From contig PLON01000016.1 in NCBI GenBank assembly GCA_003142095.1, positions 1 through 64,000 of the forward strand: DNA of 64,000 nucleotides. Direction: 5' to 3'. The first letter of the stretch is position 1. Each line of letters opens with the position of its first letter. Positions 17,201-28,600 of this stretch are shown here, one piece after another. A program made the position numbers and the translations under genes. Source of the stretch: Acidimicrobiaceae bacterium (GTDB lineage: Bacteria; Actinomycetota; Acidimicrobiia; Acidimicrobiales; RAAP-2). The notes below the pieces were generated by a model that saw nothing but the letters and a program-made list of their open reading frames with translations, made no database searches and had not been told where the DNA came from.

Positions 17201-18370
17201 TCAATCCGCGAGAACGTTAGGCAAGACTTGCGGTGGGACGGTCACGTCAAGAGTCCTGCAAGGATTGCTTCCACGGGCGTTCGCCCGGGAAGAACCCCCC
17301 GATGCGATGTCGCGAACGGTCTCTCGTTCCAGAGCGTTACGATACACACGCTCGTAGCCAGCGACCATTACTTCAGACGAGAATCGGCGTACGACACGGT
17401 CTCGGCAATCCTGCGCTTTAAGATCCTTTGCTCGACCCACAGCGTTAACCATCTGCTCAACCGTGGAACAGAGGAATCCGGTCGTACCGTCAGCGATCAC
17501 CTCGGGTGCGGCACCGAGTGACGAGGCAATGACGGGGGTGCCGCAGGCCATCGACTCGGTCATGACGAGGCCAAAGGGCTCGGGCCAGTCGATCGGAAAC
17601 AACATGGCCCGGGCCCGGCCGAGCAGGTCGACCTTCACCGCGTGCGACGGCTCGTCGAGGACGGTGACGTCACTGCCGAGTCGCGGAGCAACTACATCGC
17701 GCCAATACGCCTGTTCGGCAGGCTCGCTTCGTTTGATCATCATGACCAGAGGTAACTTTGCCTTGCGCGCAACATCGATGGCGATCTCGGGACGCTTTTC
17801 GGAGGTGATCCGACCCACGAAGACTAGGAAGTCTTCTTTAGCCGGGTTGAATGGATGAGACGCAAGGTTAATCCCGTTGTACACCATGTCCGCGTAATGT
17901 AACTGAGGGTTCGCGGTGCGCTGCGCACGACTGATTGCGACGAGACCAACTCGCCTATTGATGAGCGCAGCCATCCGCCTGTTCTGTGGAGTCCACGTGC
18001 CGTGCAACGTATGGATCACGCGCGTATCCCACCTTGACACCGCACCGAACAGCGGGCCCGCGCTGGTGTGATCGTGAATAATGTCGAACTCTCGCGCGTG
18101 AAGGTACGCGGTGGCCGCGTGGTAACTCTCGTCCGCGAGCGCGTCAGGGTGTCCGAGCGGCACCGGGGTGGCTAGCGGCGAGATTAGACGTGCATTCGTC
18201 ACAGATCCTTCGCTCGCGAACAGAGTGACGTCATGACCGTTTGCAACCAACCCTTCGACGAGCTCCGACACCACACGCTCGATTCCGCCGTAGCCAATGG
18301 GCGGTACGGGTAAGACGGCCGGGGCCACCACTCCGATCCGTAATCGAGCTTCTCGGGTCAAACGACGCAT
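17201..18370 (-). CDS. GT4-family glycosyltransferase
   Basis: About 389 residues from the ATG at 18370; a GTG at 18385 adds five residues. N-terminal Rossmann domain with PPIGYGGIERVVSELVEGL (glycine-rich donor loop, residues ~22-40) and HDHTSAGP; C-terminal domain with LVFVGRITSEKRPEIAIDVA (~200-220) and the EPFGLVMTESMACGTPVIA motif (~280-298) containing the E-x7-E signature of GT4 retaining transferases. The last ~30 residues form an Arg/Ser/Pro-rich tail not expected in the fold. Substrate unknown; location next to the debranching enzyme suggests glucan or glycolipid metabolism. Confidence 0.87.
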   Translation of the reverse strand: MRRLTREARLRIGVVAPAVLPVPPIGYGGIERVVSELVEGLVANGHDVTLFASEGSVTNARLISPLATPVPLGHPDALADESYHAATAYLHAREFDIIHDHTSAGPLFGAVSRWDTRVIHTLHGTWTPQNRRMAALINRRVGLVAISRAQRTANPQLHYADMVYNGINLASHPFNPAKEDFLVFVGRITSEKRPEIAIDVARKAKLPLVMMIKRSEPAEQAYWRDVVAPRLGSDVTVLDEPSHAVKVDLLGRARAMLFPIDWPEPFGLVMTESMACGTPVIASSLGAAPEVIADGTTGFLCSTVEQMVNAVGRAKDLKAQDCRDRVVRRFSSEVMVAGYERVYRNALERETVRDIASGGSSRANARGSNPCRTLDVTVPPQVLPNVLAD

Positions 18371-18985
18371 AGTTGGTTCACCCACGATGATTGTTGGTAG
18401 TAATCAGTCATCATCGTCTTCCAGTATCTCGATGCGAAGAAGGGGCCGCGACGGGCGACGGGCTCCGAACATTGAGCTGGGTCGCGCATCAAGGCAATCC
18501 GATCTCCGGCCGCAAAATGGCGTACGCAAATCGAGGAAACGAAAACTTTTCTAGCGTCGTTTGTTCTGAGGCCAAACCTACGATGGCGCGTCGTCGAGAC
18601 ATTGGTACAGACAGTGGCACCCTCTCGACGGGTGGAAATTGACGAGCCTCACTACTACGTAGCATCTCACCCCTCTCTCCAGCCACTACGGAACCGTTGG
18701 GGCCATTCTGTGACGTCCACACCGAATCCGGTAGAGCCAATGGTCCCTTTTCGCAAGCCGAGGTTTAGGCGGCAGCCCCTGATTCAAGCGGTCGGACACC
18801 ACACGATCTAGCGACAGAAGGCCGGATGTACGGCGCCCATCGGCGCGAGAATCCCAACAAAGTCCGGGAGTGACAGACATCTGACGTGCGCGAGGGAAGT
18901 GACTTTTGGCCCTATCGCCGCTACCACGGCCACTTCTATCGTCGTGACCATGGGCACGGGGGCTGAGGCTATCGAAGGAAGAGGT
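18371..18985. other. Gene-poor interval
   Basis: About 600 bp upstream of the GT4 gene and before the SRPBCC-like gene. Several open frames of 70-200 codons exist on both strands, but they have no ribosome-binding site, no recognisable domain and mutually overlapping composition. I see nothing supportable beyond promoters. Confidence 0.4.
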
Positions 18986-19468
18986 GTGATCTTCATCGAT
19001 GATTTCATCGATGTCCCGTTGCCGCTGGCGATCGTTCGGGGACGCTTTGTCGACGCTGAAAAATGGCTGACAGACTTGGCGGGCGGCGCCGAGGGAGACG
19101 GCGAGGCGTTGCGCATTCAGATTGGCCCCACGTGGGTCGGTGGACTCATGAGTCGAAAGGTCGAAGTGACGCTTGGGCCGCCGCGTGAACGAGGCGAAGC
19201 CCGCGTGATGGAGCTTGAATGGAAGGCGATCGGATTGGCCAGCGCGCTTCCGGTGCTCAACGGCGACCTTGAGTTGGCTCCGCTTGGTTTGCTCCATTGT
19301 CGCCTCACACTCGCCGCCTCGTACCTACCGCCGTTTGGTGAGCTCGGCCGTGCGCTGGACCGCGCCCTGTTGCACCGGGTAGCGCAGTCGACCGTGCGCT
19401 CGTTCCTCGAGCGAGTGGATTCGAGCCTCGAGGCTGACCACGGCGGCGCAACCACTCGACCTTTATAA
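18986..19468 (+). CDS. SRPBCC/polyketide-cyclase-like protein, unknown function
   Basis: About 160 residues from the GTG at 18986, preceded by AAGGAAG at a good distance; the frame is open to 18899. The alternation of strands (VIFIDDFIDVPLPLAIVRG at the start, MELEWKAIGLASALPVLNGDLEL, then LHCRLTLAASYLPPFGELGRAL and a C-terminal helix LHRVAQSTVRSFLERV) fits the START/SRPBCC helix-grip fold, which binds hydrophobic ligands. No catalytic residue can be named. The gene stands alone. Confidence 0.65.
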   Translation: MIFIDDFIDVPLPLAIVRGRFVDAEKWLTDLAGGAEGDGEALRIQIGPTWVGGLMSRKVEVTLGPPRERGEARVMELEWKAIGLASALPVLNGDLELAPLGLLHCRLTLAASYLPPFGELGRALDRALLHRVAQSTVRSFLERVDSSLEADHGGATTRPL

Positions 19469-19848
19469 GTTGATTAGCGATTTTTTTGAGCGCGCCAAAT
19501 GTCTGACCACTGACGACGGGTTACTCATAAACTTCGCGATAGCAGGTGACCACAGGTTGCGGAGTGTTGACGCAGAGAAAGTTCTCAACCAATGACGCGA
19601 CGGACATTCTTCACAACAAGTCACAGACTCGATGTTGCCCTGTTTCGCGATTCTCTTTTCGCGAACTGGGCTATTGATGAATTCAACCGCTGCGTCCAAA
19701 ACAGTGAGTCGGTTTCAACTTCTTCTCTTTGACGTCGAGTGTGCACCTGTAACATTAGGAAAGTGTCCGTTTACAAGATTGAAAGTCCACCGTCGTCATT
19801 AGTGATTAGACACTCCACTCGTGATCTCAATGAGGAGTCGTTGCAACG
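19469..19848. other. Intergenic leader of malic enzyme gene with a perfect hairpin
   Basis: No gene. It contains a perfect inverted repeat TTCGCGA/TCGCGAA with an 8-base loop at 19644-19665 and a related TTCGCGAT near 19531. The hairpin is not followed by a T-run, so a regulator site is more likely than a terminator. An AGGAG precedes the malic enzyme ATG. Confidence 0.4.
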
Positions 19849-21231
19849 ATGAGTATCCCTAGTGCCTCCTATTCGGTGACGATGAGGGTCGCGCTGGACA
19901 ACGCGTCACTGATCGGTTCGGTGGCAACCGCGGTCAGCGACGCCGGTGGTGCGGTGACGGCGCTTGATGTCGTCGAGCCCAACGGAAGTCACATGGTCGT
20001 CGACATAACCTGCAACGCCGTTGACGACGGGCACGCGGAACTGCTGAAGGCCGCGGTCGCTGCCGTGCCGGGGGCAAGCGTCCAAGCGATCAGCGACCGC
20101 ACGTTCCTGCTTCACCTTGGCGGCGTCATCTCGGTCGAGCCAAAGGTTTCACTGAAAACGCGTGACGATCTCTCAATGGCCTACACGCCGGGCGTTGCGC
20201 GCATCTCCATGGCCATCGCCAAGGATCCCACGTTGGCGAGAAACCTCACGATCAAACGAAACGCTGTCGCCGTCGTCACGGACGGCTCCGCGGTTCTTGG
20301 ACTTGGCAATATTGGCCCCGCGGCCGCGCTACCGGTCATGGAAGGCAAGGCTCTTCTGTTCAAGCGATTCGCGGGTATCGACGCGTGGCCCGTGTGCTTG
20401 GCGACACAGGACGTCGATGAGATCGTGCGCATTGTGGAGTGCATCGCTCCCGTCTATGGAGCAATCAACTTAGAAGACATCTCGGCGCCGCGGTGCTTCG
20501 AGATCGAGTCACGACTTCGTGAGCTCTTGGACATCCCGGTCTTTCACGACGATCAGCACGGAACGTCGACCGTGGTCTACGCCGCGCTACTCAACGCTCT
20601 TCGCGTCGTCGGAAAAGAGATGAAGGACATCCGCGTGGTCGTGCTGGGCGTTGGCGCCGCCGGCGTGGCAATCAGCAAACTACTTTTGGCCGAAGGCGTC
20701 GGTGACATCATCGGCGTCAACCGCAATGGAATCCTCCGAGAAGATGACTCTCGACTCGACGACGCGCGTCGTTGGTTGGCCGCGAACACGAACGCGGAGA
20801 AGAGATCGGGCAGTCTCGCCGACGCCATGACCGGCGCGGACGTGCTTATCGGCGTCTCTGGACCGAGGCTCGTCACTGAAGAGCATCTGAAACTCATGGC
20901 GAAGGACTCCATCGTGTTTGCCTTGGCGAACCCCGAACCCGAAGTTGACCCCGTCGTGGCCCGACGTTACGCGGCAATCGTCGCTACCGGCAGGAGCGAC
21001 GAGCCGAATCAGATAAACAACGTCCTCGCCTTTCCTGGCATCTTTAGAGGGCTACTCGACGTTGGGGCGCAGCGCGTCACCGAGGAAGTCGAAATCGCTG
21101 CCGGCCGGGCCATCGCCAACGTGGTGAAAGCAACGGAACTTTCGCCGGACTACATCGTGCCCACGGTGTTTAACGCGAACGTCGTTACCGCCGTGGCCGC
21201 CGCCGTCGAGAGCGTTCTTCGTGTTTCGTAG
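19849..21231 (+). CDS. NAD(P)-dependent malic enzyme with N-terminal ACT-like domain
   Basis: 460 residues. Residues 1-~85 form an ACT-like regulatory domain (VALDNASLIGSVATAVSDAGG), as in a subset of actinobacterial malic enzymes. The catalytic part follows: SLKTRDDLSMAYTPGVA (~102-118, with the catalytic Tyr), the Lys in MEGKALLFKRFA (~165), NLEDISAP and FHDDQHGTSTV (metal ligands and substrate site, ~205-245), and a dinucleotide-binding VVLGVGAAGVA (~265). It converts malate to pyruvate and CO2 and feeds pyruvate or NAD(P)H. No phosphotransacetylase extension is present. Monocistronic. Confidence 0.93.
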   Translation: MSIPSASYSVTMRVALDNASLIGSVATAVSDAGGAVTALDVVEPNGSHMVVDITCNAVDDGHAELLKAAVAAVPGASVQAISDRTFLLHLGGVISVEPKVSLKTRDDLSMAYTPGVARISMAIAKDPTLARNLTIKRNAVAVVTDGSAVLGLGNIGPAAALPVMEGKALLFKRFAGIDAWPVCLATQDVDEIVRIVECIAPVYGAINLEDISAPRCFEIESRLRELLDIPVFHDDQHGTSTVVYAALLNALRVVGKEMKDIRVVVLGVGAAGVAISKLLLAEGVGDIIGVNRNGILREDDSRLDDARRWLAANTNAEKRSGSLADAMTGADVLIGVSGPRLVTEEHLKLMAKDSIVFALANPEPEVDPVVARRYAAIVATGRSDEPNQINNVLAFPGIFRGLLDVGAQRVTEEVEIAAGRAIANVVKATELSPDYIVPTVFNANVVTAVAAAVESVLRVS

Positions 21232-21640
21232 CACCGCGTTAGATCGCTCCGGGCCTTTCATCATCTGTTCTGCTGGTGCGGACGGGGCTGACGCGAAGAT
21301 AGTGAATATGGTGAACGACCCCTTATGACGTTCAATGTAAGCAACCACGTAAGCAACACGAAAAACAAAGAGGCTCTTCAGTAAACGCCTGAGGACGAAA
21401 ACACAATATTTCAGAACAAATTGGACGACAGCGTACGTCAGGAAACATGGTAAGTGTTGATGGCGTGCAGGGGGTCTGAAACTTGATCAGACTTGCAGCT
21501 ACTTGTCCGTCCTAGCGTTGCGAAACTATCAACAACGTCAGACATTTAAGGACATCCCTTCCACTTCGCCAAATAATCAGAATCGAGCGAGCTTCTTCGT
21601 TATCACACCTTGTACCACGTCTCACCTACTCTTGGTCATT
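21232..21640. other. Intergenic interval at the left edge of the defence island
   Basis: About 400 bp, visibly AT-richer than the flanking malic enzyme gene. It has a short direct repeat GTAAGCAAC twice near 21338-21360. No gene, integrase or tRNA end was recognised that would explain an insertion. Confidence 0.4.
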
Positions 21641-24600
21641 GTGACGTCAATCGAGCTCAGATCCGAGCAATACATTGAATGGTCCCGTCCATCCGGACTC
21701 CCAAACGGCTTCGAGACACAATATGTCTATACCTGTCGACAAGGAGAATCAGCAAGTCCCCCTATGGAGATTGCAGTTTTGCACTTCTCACCCGCCGGAG
21801 AGCCCAGCCGCCAGGCATTGACCAGGGTCCACACACTTCGGGTGAACCAGCGAGTTACGCCGGTTGTCATCGCGACCATTCTGGCCAACGATACCGTGAC
21901 ACTTTTCGGGCCAAATACGGCAGTGACACCAACCCGGCCCCTCCCCCTTGGCCAAGCTGAACGTATCCTTCAAGCGGTTCTCGATGAAGTGAATCCAGTA
22001 GCGGCGCGAGCGCGACTAACTGGACTTCTTCAGTCGCTCGATACGACCTCAATACCAGGTGTCAAGAACTCTGGCTTATTCGCTAACCATGAACTGCTCA
22101 ATGGAGTTCCGAAGCGGTCGGACTGGGCTGATTCATGTCTGACATCCCGCACATTGCTTTCATTGCGCGAGCATGAACTCGTGGAGCAGCTCGGCTACTC
22201 GACCAAGGGTGCAGGCGCCCACGCACTCGTATTGAAAGGATCCGGTCCACGGCCGGAAGCTATTGCCGTGCTGTTGAATGAAACCGAGAACTTCGACACA
22301 GACTCCCATCGATTCTCAGTCTCCCCAGTCGCCTACGGTCTCAAAATGGCAGAACAGGAGGGCGTTCCGTGGCTAATCCTCGTACGAGGTGGACAACTCC
22401 GTCTCTATCCGGCGCGTATTGACCTTGGCGTAGGACGAAAGGGCTTGGCAGAGACCTTCCTCGAGATCGACCTACCGCAACTCACCGATAACACCGCTGG
22501 GTATCTCTCTCTGATCTTCTCGGCACAGGCGCTGACCGGAGGCGGCAGCGCTTTTCAGATCATGGCGACGAGCTCCCAATACGCGGTGGCCCTCGGTGCG
22601 AGACTTCGGGACAAGGTATATGAAGAAATTGTGCCACACCTCTCCCTTGCTGTTGCAAGGCAACTGGGAGTTCACAACTACGCCATGGATGCAGAAGGCC
22701 TTGACCTCGCTTATCAGCTCACACTGCGCATATTTTTCAGGATGCTCTTTCAGGTTTACGCCGAAGATCGCAAGCTCTTGCCCTATGGAGAGAACGAGAA
22801 ATACGACCGCAACGCCCTGAAGACCGTCGCTCACGATCTCGTTGAAAATCCGGACCAAGAATTCGACGCTGAATCGTGTTCGCTCTGGGACGATTTGGCT
22901 CAGGTCTGGCGCGTTATCGACACTGGTGATAAAGCATGGGGAGTACCGGCCTACAACGGCGGCCTCTTCGCATCTGACCCCGAACTCAATGAACACGGTG
23001 CCATCGTCAGCGAATTAAGTATCACCAATGACGTAATCGGCCCCTGTCTTCGAGCTCTACTCCTCGATCGATCTGACGACGGTGAATATGGTCCCATTGA
23101 CTTCCGCTCGCTAAGCGTTCGAGAGTTCGGCACCATTTACGAGGGTCTACTCGAATCAAGTCTCGGACTGGCCGAGGTGGACCTGACGCTCGATGGGGAC
23201 GGTACGTGGCTGCCCGCCGCGATTGGTGATCAGGTGGAGGCCGCCGCTGGTGAGGTCTACTTCCACAACACCAGCGGTCAACGTAAGGGAACCGGCTCAT
23301 ATTTCACACCGTCGTTCGTTGTTGAACATCTTCTACAGCGTGCACTCGACCCTGCGCTCGACGACCACCTGGCGAAGGTCGCCCAACAACTCGCTGCTGG
23401 CGACCAGGCCAGTGCCGCCGAGATGTTCTTTGAATTCCGAGTTGCCGACCTGGCTATGGGCTCTGGTCACTTCCTTACTTCGGCAATCGATCACATCGAA
23501 CAGAAGATGGCCTCGTTCTTAGAAGAGGACGGTCACCAGATACCTGGGGTTAGTAAGGAGATAATCCTTCTCGGAAACGCTGCCCTCGAAGCGATGGGAG
23601 ATCATGAATCGGCGCCGCCAGAAGGGTCATCACTTCTACGTCGCCAAATCGCTCGCCGGTGCATCTATGGCCTCGATATCAATCCAATTGCTGTTGAACT
23701 GGCCCGCGTCGCCATCTGGATACACACTTTTGTCCGAGGTCTCCCGATGTCAAGCCTCGACCATAATCTTGTGTGTGCGAACAGTCTGACTGGCATTGGA
23801 AGCATTGATGAAGCATTGGACGTCCTCGTACCCGGAAGGAACGGTGCAGCCACGTTCTTCGATGCTCCGATCGAAGATGCCCTTCGATCTGCTCAAAATG
23901 TTCTTGCGGAAGTTGCGCTGATGCCGGAAGCGGATCGCAAGCAAACCCAGGCCGCTTCAAGGGCAATCAAGAGGGCACGTCGGGAAGCCGAGCAGGCAAG
24001 ACTCCTCTTCGATGGTGCGATCCTCAAAAGGATAGGAAGGACTGACCTGATCAAGGGAGAGGATCCCCAAACGATTTCCAAAGACGCTGACCTTATGGAG
24101 GCGCAGATCGCAATTGCGCCGCTAATACCAGGTCATATGCCAATGTTGTTCCCAGAAGTATTCCTTCGTGAAAACGCGGGATTTGACGTTCTGGTTGGTA
24201 ATCCGCCGTGGGAGAAACTCAAGGTCGAAACATCGCGATGGTGGGCTTTAAGGTTTCCAGGACTTCGTTCGCTACCGCAAGGTGAGCAGGACCAGTTAAT
24301 TGACAAATTACGAATTGAGCGACCTGACTTAGCGACCGAGATCGATGCCGACATTCGAGTGAACGAATTGGCTCGTGCTGCTCTGGTTGCCGGACCATTT
24401 CCCGGAATAGGAAAGGGTGACCCAGATCTCTATCAAGCATTCTCCTGGCGTAATTGGCAACTTCTTCGGAACCATGGTCGGATTGGTATTGTCATGCCTC
24501 GAAGCCTCATTGCTGAAGCTGGTGGTGAACAATGGCGCGAAGAAGTCTTTAATACCGGAGAATTCAGGGATGTGACTCTGATCCAGAATACTGCCCGTTG

Positions 24601-25684
24601 GGTGTTCGACATGGAACCTCGCTATACGGTCGCTCTTCTGGTACTCCAGAAGACTGGAGCGCCCGCCACAAAGGTCGGCTTGGCCGGTCCATTTGCCACA
24701 AGGCTTGAGTTTGACTCTGGATCTCGCGAGCCTCTTCCCACATTTCCAGCAAGAGAGTTCCGCACCTGGGGCACCGGTGCCGCGTTCCCGGTTCTCTCCT
24801 CTGTGAAAGATGGTTCCGTCTACCAAGTGATCAAGAGTCACCCACGCTTAGATGCCGATGTCGGGAGTTGGCGCGCGCGCCCATACGCCGAGTTCCATGC
24901 CACTGCGGACAAGCCGTTATTCAATCTTGACTCTGTCCCTCCAGGCTGGTGTCCGCTTTACAAAGGAGAGTCTTTCAACATTTGGAACCCTGACACTGGC
25001 GTCTATTACGGCGGAGTTGATCCAAAAATTGTGGTGCCGCTGCTATATGAAAAACGGCTCCGTACCTCGCGAATGAAGAAATCGCCATTTATTGAGTTTC
25101 CCCGTTCGTCGATCATGGATCTCAAGACACTGCCATTCCTTAATCCGAGAATCGCGATAAGACTTGTATCAAGGGCAACCGATTCCAGAACCGTTCTGGC
25201 CGCCTTAGTGCCGCCATCAGTTGGACTCACCCATGGAGCCCCCTACCTTCTCTTTCCAAGGGGTTCAGAGCGAGACGTAGCGTTTGTGCTCGGCGTCCTT
25301 TCTTCTATCCCGCTTGACTGGATCGCTCGCCGCACTGTGGAAGTGAACTTGACGTACCACGTGATCAACGGCTTCCCGATGCCTCGACCTGTTGAATCGG
25401 ATGTTCGCCGTAGCCGGATTATTGCCTTAGCCGGTCACTTGGCAGCTCGAGATGATCGCTTTGCAAAATGGGCAGAAGTTATTGGCGTCCCTGTCGGCTC
25501 TGTCGAAACGCCAGAGCAACAAGCCAACATAGAAAACGAACTTGATGCATTGGTCTCCTCCCTCTATGGGCTCTCACGGGATCAGGTCGAGCACGTGTTC
25601 GCAACCTTCCACAGAGGTTGGGATTACCGATCTCGGCTGACAAAGGTTCTCGAGTATTTCGACCGAATTGGGGCTGACCAATGA
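21641..25684 (+). CDS. Eco57I-type N6-adenine DNA methylase, large multidomain
   Basis: About 1347 residues from the GTG at 21641; the frame stays open to a TTG at 21503, but that stretch does not look like the family start. The N-terminal ~590 residues are a nuclease/target-handling region typical of large type IIG or BREX-like methylases. Motif I appears as ADLAMGSGHF (residue ~603), with the motif X-like GTGSYFTPSFVVEHLL just before it, and motif IV as NPPWE (~853). The C-terminal part is a target-recognition domain. It modifies adenine in a specific DNA sequence. Its stop overlaps the start of the helicase gene (ATGA), so the two act together. It could be a PglX-like modification arm; sequence specificity is unknown. 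Confidence 0.85.
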   Translation: MTSIELRSEQYIEWSRPSGLPNGFETQYVYTCRQGESASPPMEIAVLHFSPAGEPSRQALTRVHTLRVNQRVTPVVIATILANDTVTLFGPNTAVTPTRPLPLGQAERILQAVLDEVNPVAARARLTGLLQSLDTTSIPGVKNSGLFANHELLNGVPKRSDWADSCLTSRTLLSLREHELVEQLGYSTKGAGAHALVLKGSGPRPEAIAVLLNETENFDTDSHRFSVSPVAYGLKMAEQEGVPWLILVRGGQLRLYPARIDLGVGRKGLAETFLEIDLPQLTDNTAGYLSLIFSAQALTGGGSAFQIMATSSQYAVALGARLRDKVYEEIVPHLSLAVARQLGVHNYAMDAEGLDLAYQLTLRIFFRMLFQVYAEDRKLLPYGENEKYDRNALKTVAHDLVENPDQEFDAESCSLWDDLAQVWRVIDTGDKAWGVPAYNGGLFASDPELNEHGAIVSELSITNDVIGPCLRALLLDRSDDGEYGPIDFRSLSVREFGTIYEGLLESSLGLAEVDLTLDGDGTWLPAAIGDQVEAAAGEVYFHNTSGQRKGTGSYFTPSFVVEHLLQRALDPALDDHLAKVAQQLAAGDQASAAEMFFEFRVADLAMGSGHFLTSAIDHIEQKMASFLEEDGHQIPGVSKEIILLGNAALEAMGDHESAPPEGSSLLRRQIARRCIYGLDINPIAVELARVAIWIHTFVRGLPMSSLDHNLVCANSLTGIGSIDEALDVLVPGRNGAATFFDAPIEDALRSAQNVLAEVALMPEADRKQTQAASRAIKRARREAEQARLLFDGAILKRIGRTDLIKGEDPQTISKDADLMEAQIAIAPLIPGHMPMLFPEVFLRENAGFDVLVGNPPWEKLKVETSRWWALRFPGLRSLPQGEQDQLIDKLRIERPDLATEIDADIRVNELARAALVAGPFPGIGKGDPDLYQAFSWRNWQLLRNHGRIGIVMPRSLIAEAGGEQWREEVFNTGEFRDVTLIQNTARWVFDMEPRYTVALLVLQKTGAPATKVGLAGPFATRLEFDSGSREPLPTFPAREFRTWGTGAAFPVLSSVKDGSVYQVIKSHPRLDADVGSWRARPYAEFHATADKPLFNLDSVPPGWCPLYKGESFNIWNPDTGVYYGGVDPKIVVPLLYEKRLRTSRMKKSPFIEFPRSSIMDLKTLPFLNPRIAIRLVSRATDSRTVLAALVPPSVGLTHGAPYLLFPRGSERDVAFVLGVLSSIPLDWIARRTVEVNLTYHVINGFPMPRPVESDVRRSRIIALAGHLAARDDRFAKWAEVIGVPVGSVETPEQQANIENELDALVSSLYGLSRDQVEHVFATFHRGWDYRSRLTKVLEYFDRIGADQ

Positions 25685-28600
25685 GTAGTGATGAAAGACG
25701 GCCATTCCCTCCTGTATTTGCAACGAACCACCCTGGAACAGGCGATACTGTCGCCGGCGAGATTAATCGACTTCTTGCGGGATTGAGTACAACATATGCC
25801 GACCCACCAACCCTCGCTTTCGCCACTGCCTACATGAACCCCCAAGGTTTTGTTCTGATTGCTGATGAGGTTGAAAAGGCACCGCGAGTCCGTCTTCTCT
25901 TGGGTGCGGAGCCGGAAGAGCCATATCGCACCCAGCAAGAACGCGGCCAGAATGTTGCATTCGATGCCGTGGCCAAAGTTCACCTTCAGGAGCTGGAAAG
26001 AGACCGCGACCTCCTTGGATTCACCGCCCACTCTGACGCAGCCGCGCGGCGACTTGTCGACTGGTTGCGCTCGTTCGATAGCGCGATGGAACCACGAGTC
26101 GAAGTGCGTCGTTTCACGAAGGGCTTTCTCCACGGTAAGGCGTACATCGCTGATCATCCAATGATGCCCGCAGTTCTCGCCGGGTCGTCGAACCTGACGC
26201 TGGCGGGCTTGTCGTGGAATCGTGAGCTGAATCTGGGTTACCCGTCCGGCCAACACACTGGCTTAGTTATTGACTGGTTCAATGAAATCTGGGAGCAATC
26301 GGTTCCCTTTGATCTTGCTGCTCTCTACGAAGCTCGGTGGCAGGCCCATACTCCGGGCGTTGTTTTCCTTCGCATGCTTTACGAACTCTACGGCGACGCA
26401 CCCAATATGAGTGGAGTAAAGATCGATCTTCCGGTCACGGAGTTCCAGCGCGATGGTATTCGCCGCGCTCAACGAATTCTGGATGAACTCGGCGGCGTGC
26501 TCGTCTGCGATGAAGTCGGGCTCGGCAAGACCTTCATCGCCGGTGAATTCATCAAGCAAGTGTCTCAACGTGATCGGCAAAAGGTCCTCATTGTTGTCCC
26601 CGCAGCGCTGAAGACATCGACCTGGGATCCATTCTTGCGGCAGTTTGACCTAATCTCGGCCAGAGTCGAGGTAGTCACGTACGACGATGTGCGCAATGGC
26701 ACGAAACGCGGTGTGACGTCCGATGAACTCGACGATTATGCACTCGTGGTAATTGATGAAGCGCACAACCTTCGCAATCCGAAAACACTGACAGCAGAAG
26801 CCGTAATGAAACTGTTGTGGGGCGAGCATCCGAAGAAAGTATTGCTCCTCACCGCAACACCGGTAAACAACAGTCTCCGCGATCTCCAAACGTTGATCAG
26901 CTACTTCGTGCGCAACGATGCCCAGTTCGCCCCCATTGGCCTCCCGAGCATTATTGACTACATCAAGGCCGCACAAGCGCAAGATCCCGACACCCTCTCA
27001 CCACAACATCTCTTTGACTTGATGGACAAAGTCGCCGTACGGCGGACTCGGCGATTCGTGAAACAGGCCTACGCGAACGACCGAATCTTCAATAACCGTG
27101 GAGAGCTCGTACCAGTGGAGTTCCCAACGCCATCGGTCCACCGTATTGAATATGAACTCGACGCCGAGGCCGACGACCTGGCCGAGAAGGTTATGTACGC
27201 GCTCGAGGTTGGTGACGACGAACACCTGGTAATCCGTTCTGGCACTCACCGCGACCCTGATCGCCTATCGCTCGCCCGCTACGCTCCGAGCGTCTACAGC
27301 TTCGACTCCGATGTTGACAGTCTCCAGGTGACCAACGTCGGACTGCTCCGAACGATGCTGCTCAAGCGTCTGGAGTCCTCAACGGCGGCGTTGGAGGTCA
27401 CACTGCGTCGTCTCATCACGTCGCATCACGCATTCACCCGGGGACTAACCGAGGGTTACGTCATCATCGGTGACGCTCTGAAGGACTTCGCTTCATCCGA
27501 CGCCGAGTCCATCGATGAGTTTCTCGAAGGTCTTGACGAGAAGGGTGTCGAACAGGTGGCACCTATATCGGACTTCAACGTTGGAGCTCTCTCTATTGAT
27601 GTCGATGGGGACGTAGAACTTCTTGAAGAGCTTCACACCCTTTCCCTTCAACGTCTCGAAGTAGGTCCTGACGCCAAGCTCCTGGAACTCGTGGAGGACC
27701 TCATTCGCATCGCCGAGGCCGCTGCCCTGCCCGACCGCGACGGCGTTGAGGAAGCTGTCCGGCGCAAGGTCATCATCTTTTCGACGTACGCTGACACGGT
27801 CGTTGACGTGCACCGACGCCTCGCTGAAGCGATCGATCGAGCGCCGAAGAAGTCACCACTCGCGGCCTACAAGGGGCGTCTAGCTCCAGCCGTATTCGGT
27901 GCCCAGGGCAGTGAGGCCCAACTCGAACGGGCCCAGGTGTTAGCCGCGTTCTGTCCGATGACGGCCGGTGAACTAGACGAGACAGGTCGTCCCCGGTCGA
28001 AGGACCGTTATGACATCTTGGTGACGTCCGATGTTCTTGCCGAGGGCGTGAACCTTCAACAGGCTGGACGTATGGTGAACTACGACCTGCCATGGAACCC
28101 CATGAAACTTGTCCAGCGCCACGGTCGTATCGACCGTATTGGATCGCCGCACAAGCGCGTTACCATCGACTGTTTCTTCCCGGCCGAAAACCTGGACCGA
28201 CTCCTGGGTCTCGAGGCGAAGCTACAGCGAAAGATTGCGTATGCCAATGCCGCCGTGGGAGTGGGCAACGTTTTGCCCAGTCAAATTGCCGACCCCACTG
28301 TGGAGGTCCTGCTTCACGACGTTCGAGCGGACATCATTGATCTCTATAACGAAGATCCCACAATCCTCATTGAAGGTGGTGGTAGCGAAGCCATCTCTGG
28401 TGAGGAGTACCGACGTCGATTGAGCAAAGCGTTGGAGATGGCCAACGTCAAGAGAGAGGTTCTCGGATTGCCGTATGGGTCCGGCAGTGGTTTCCATTCC
28501 GCCAAAATCAGTCAACCCGGATACGTCTTCTGTGTTCGAATCGGTGATGAAGAGAAACCTTGGTTCCGCTTCGTGCCCGCTGATCCTAAAACGTGGGAAC

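Noticed and set aside
18686-19297. 203-codon minus-strand open frame
   Set aside because: Antisense to the SRPBCC-like gene, without start signal or recognisable domain.
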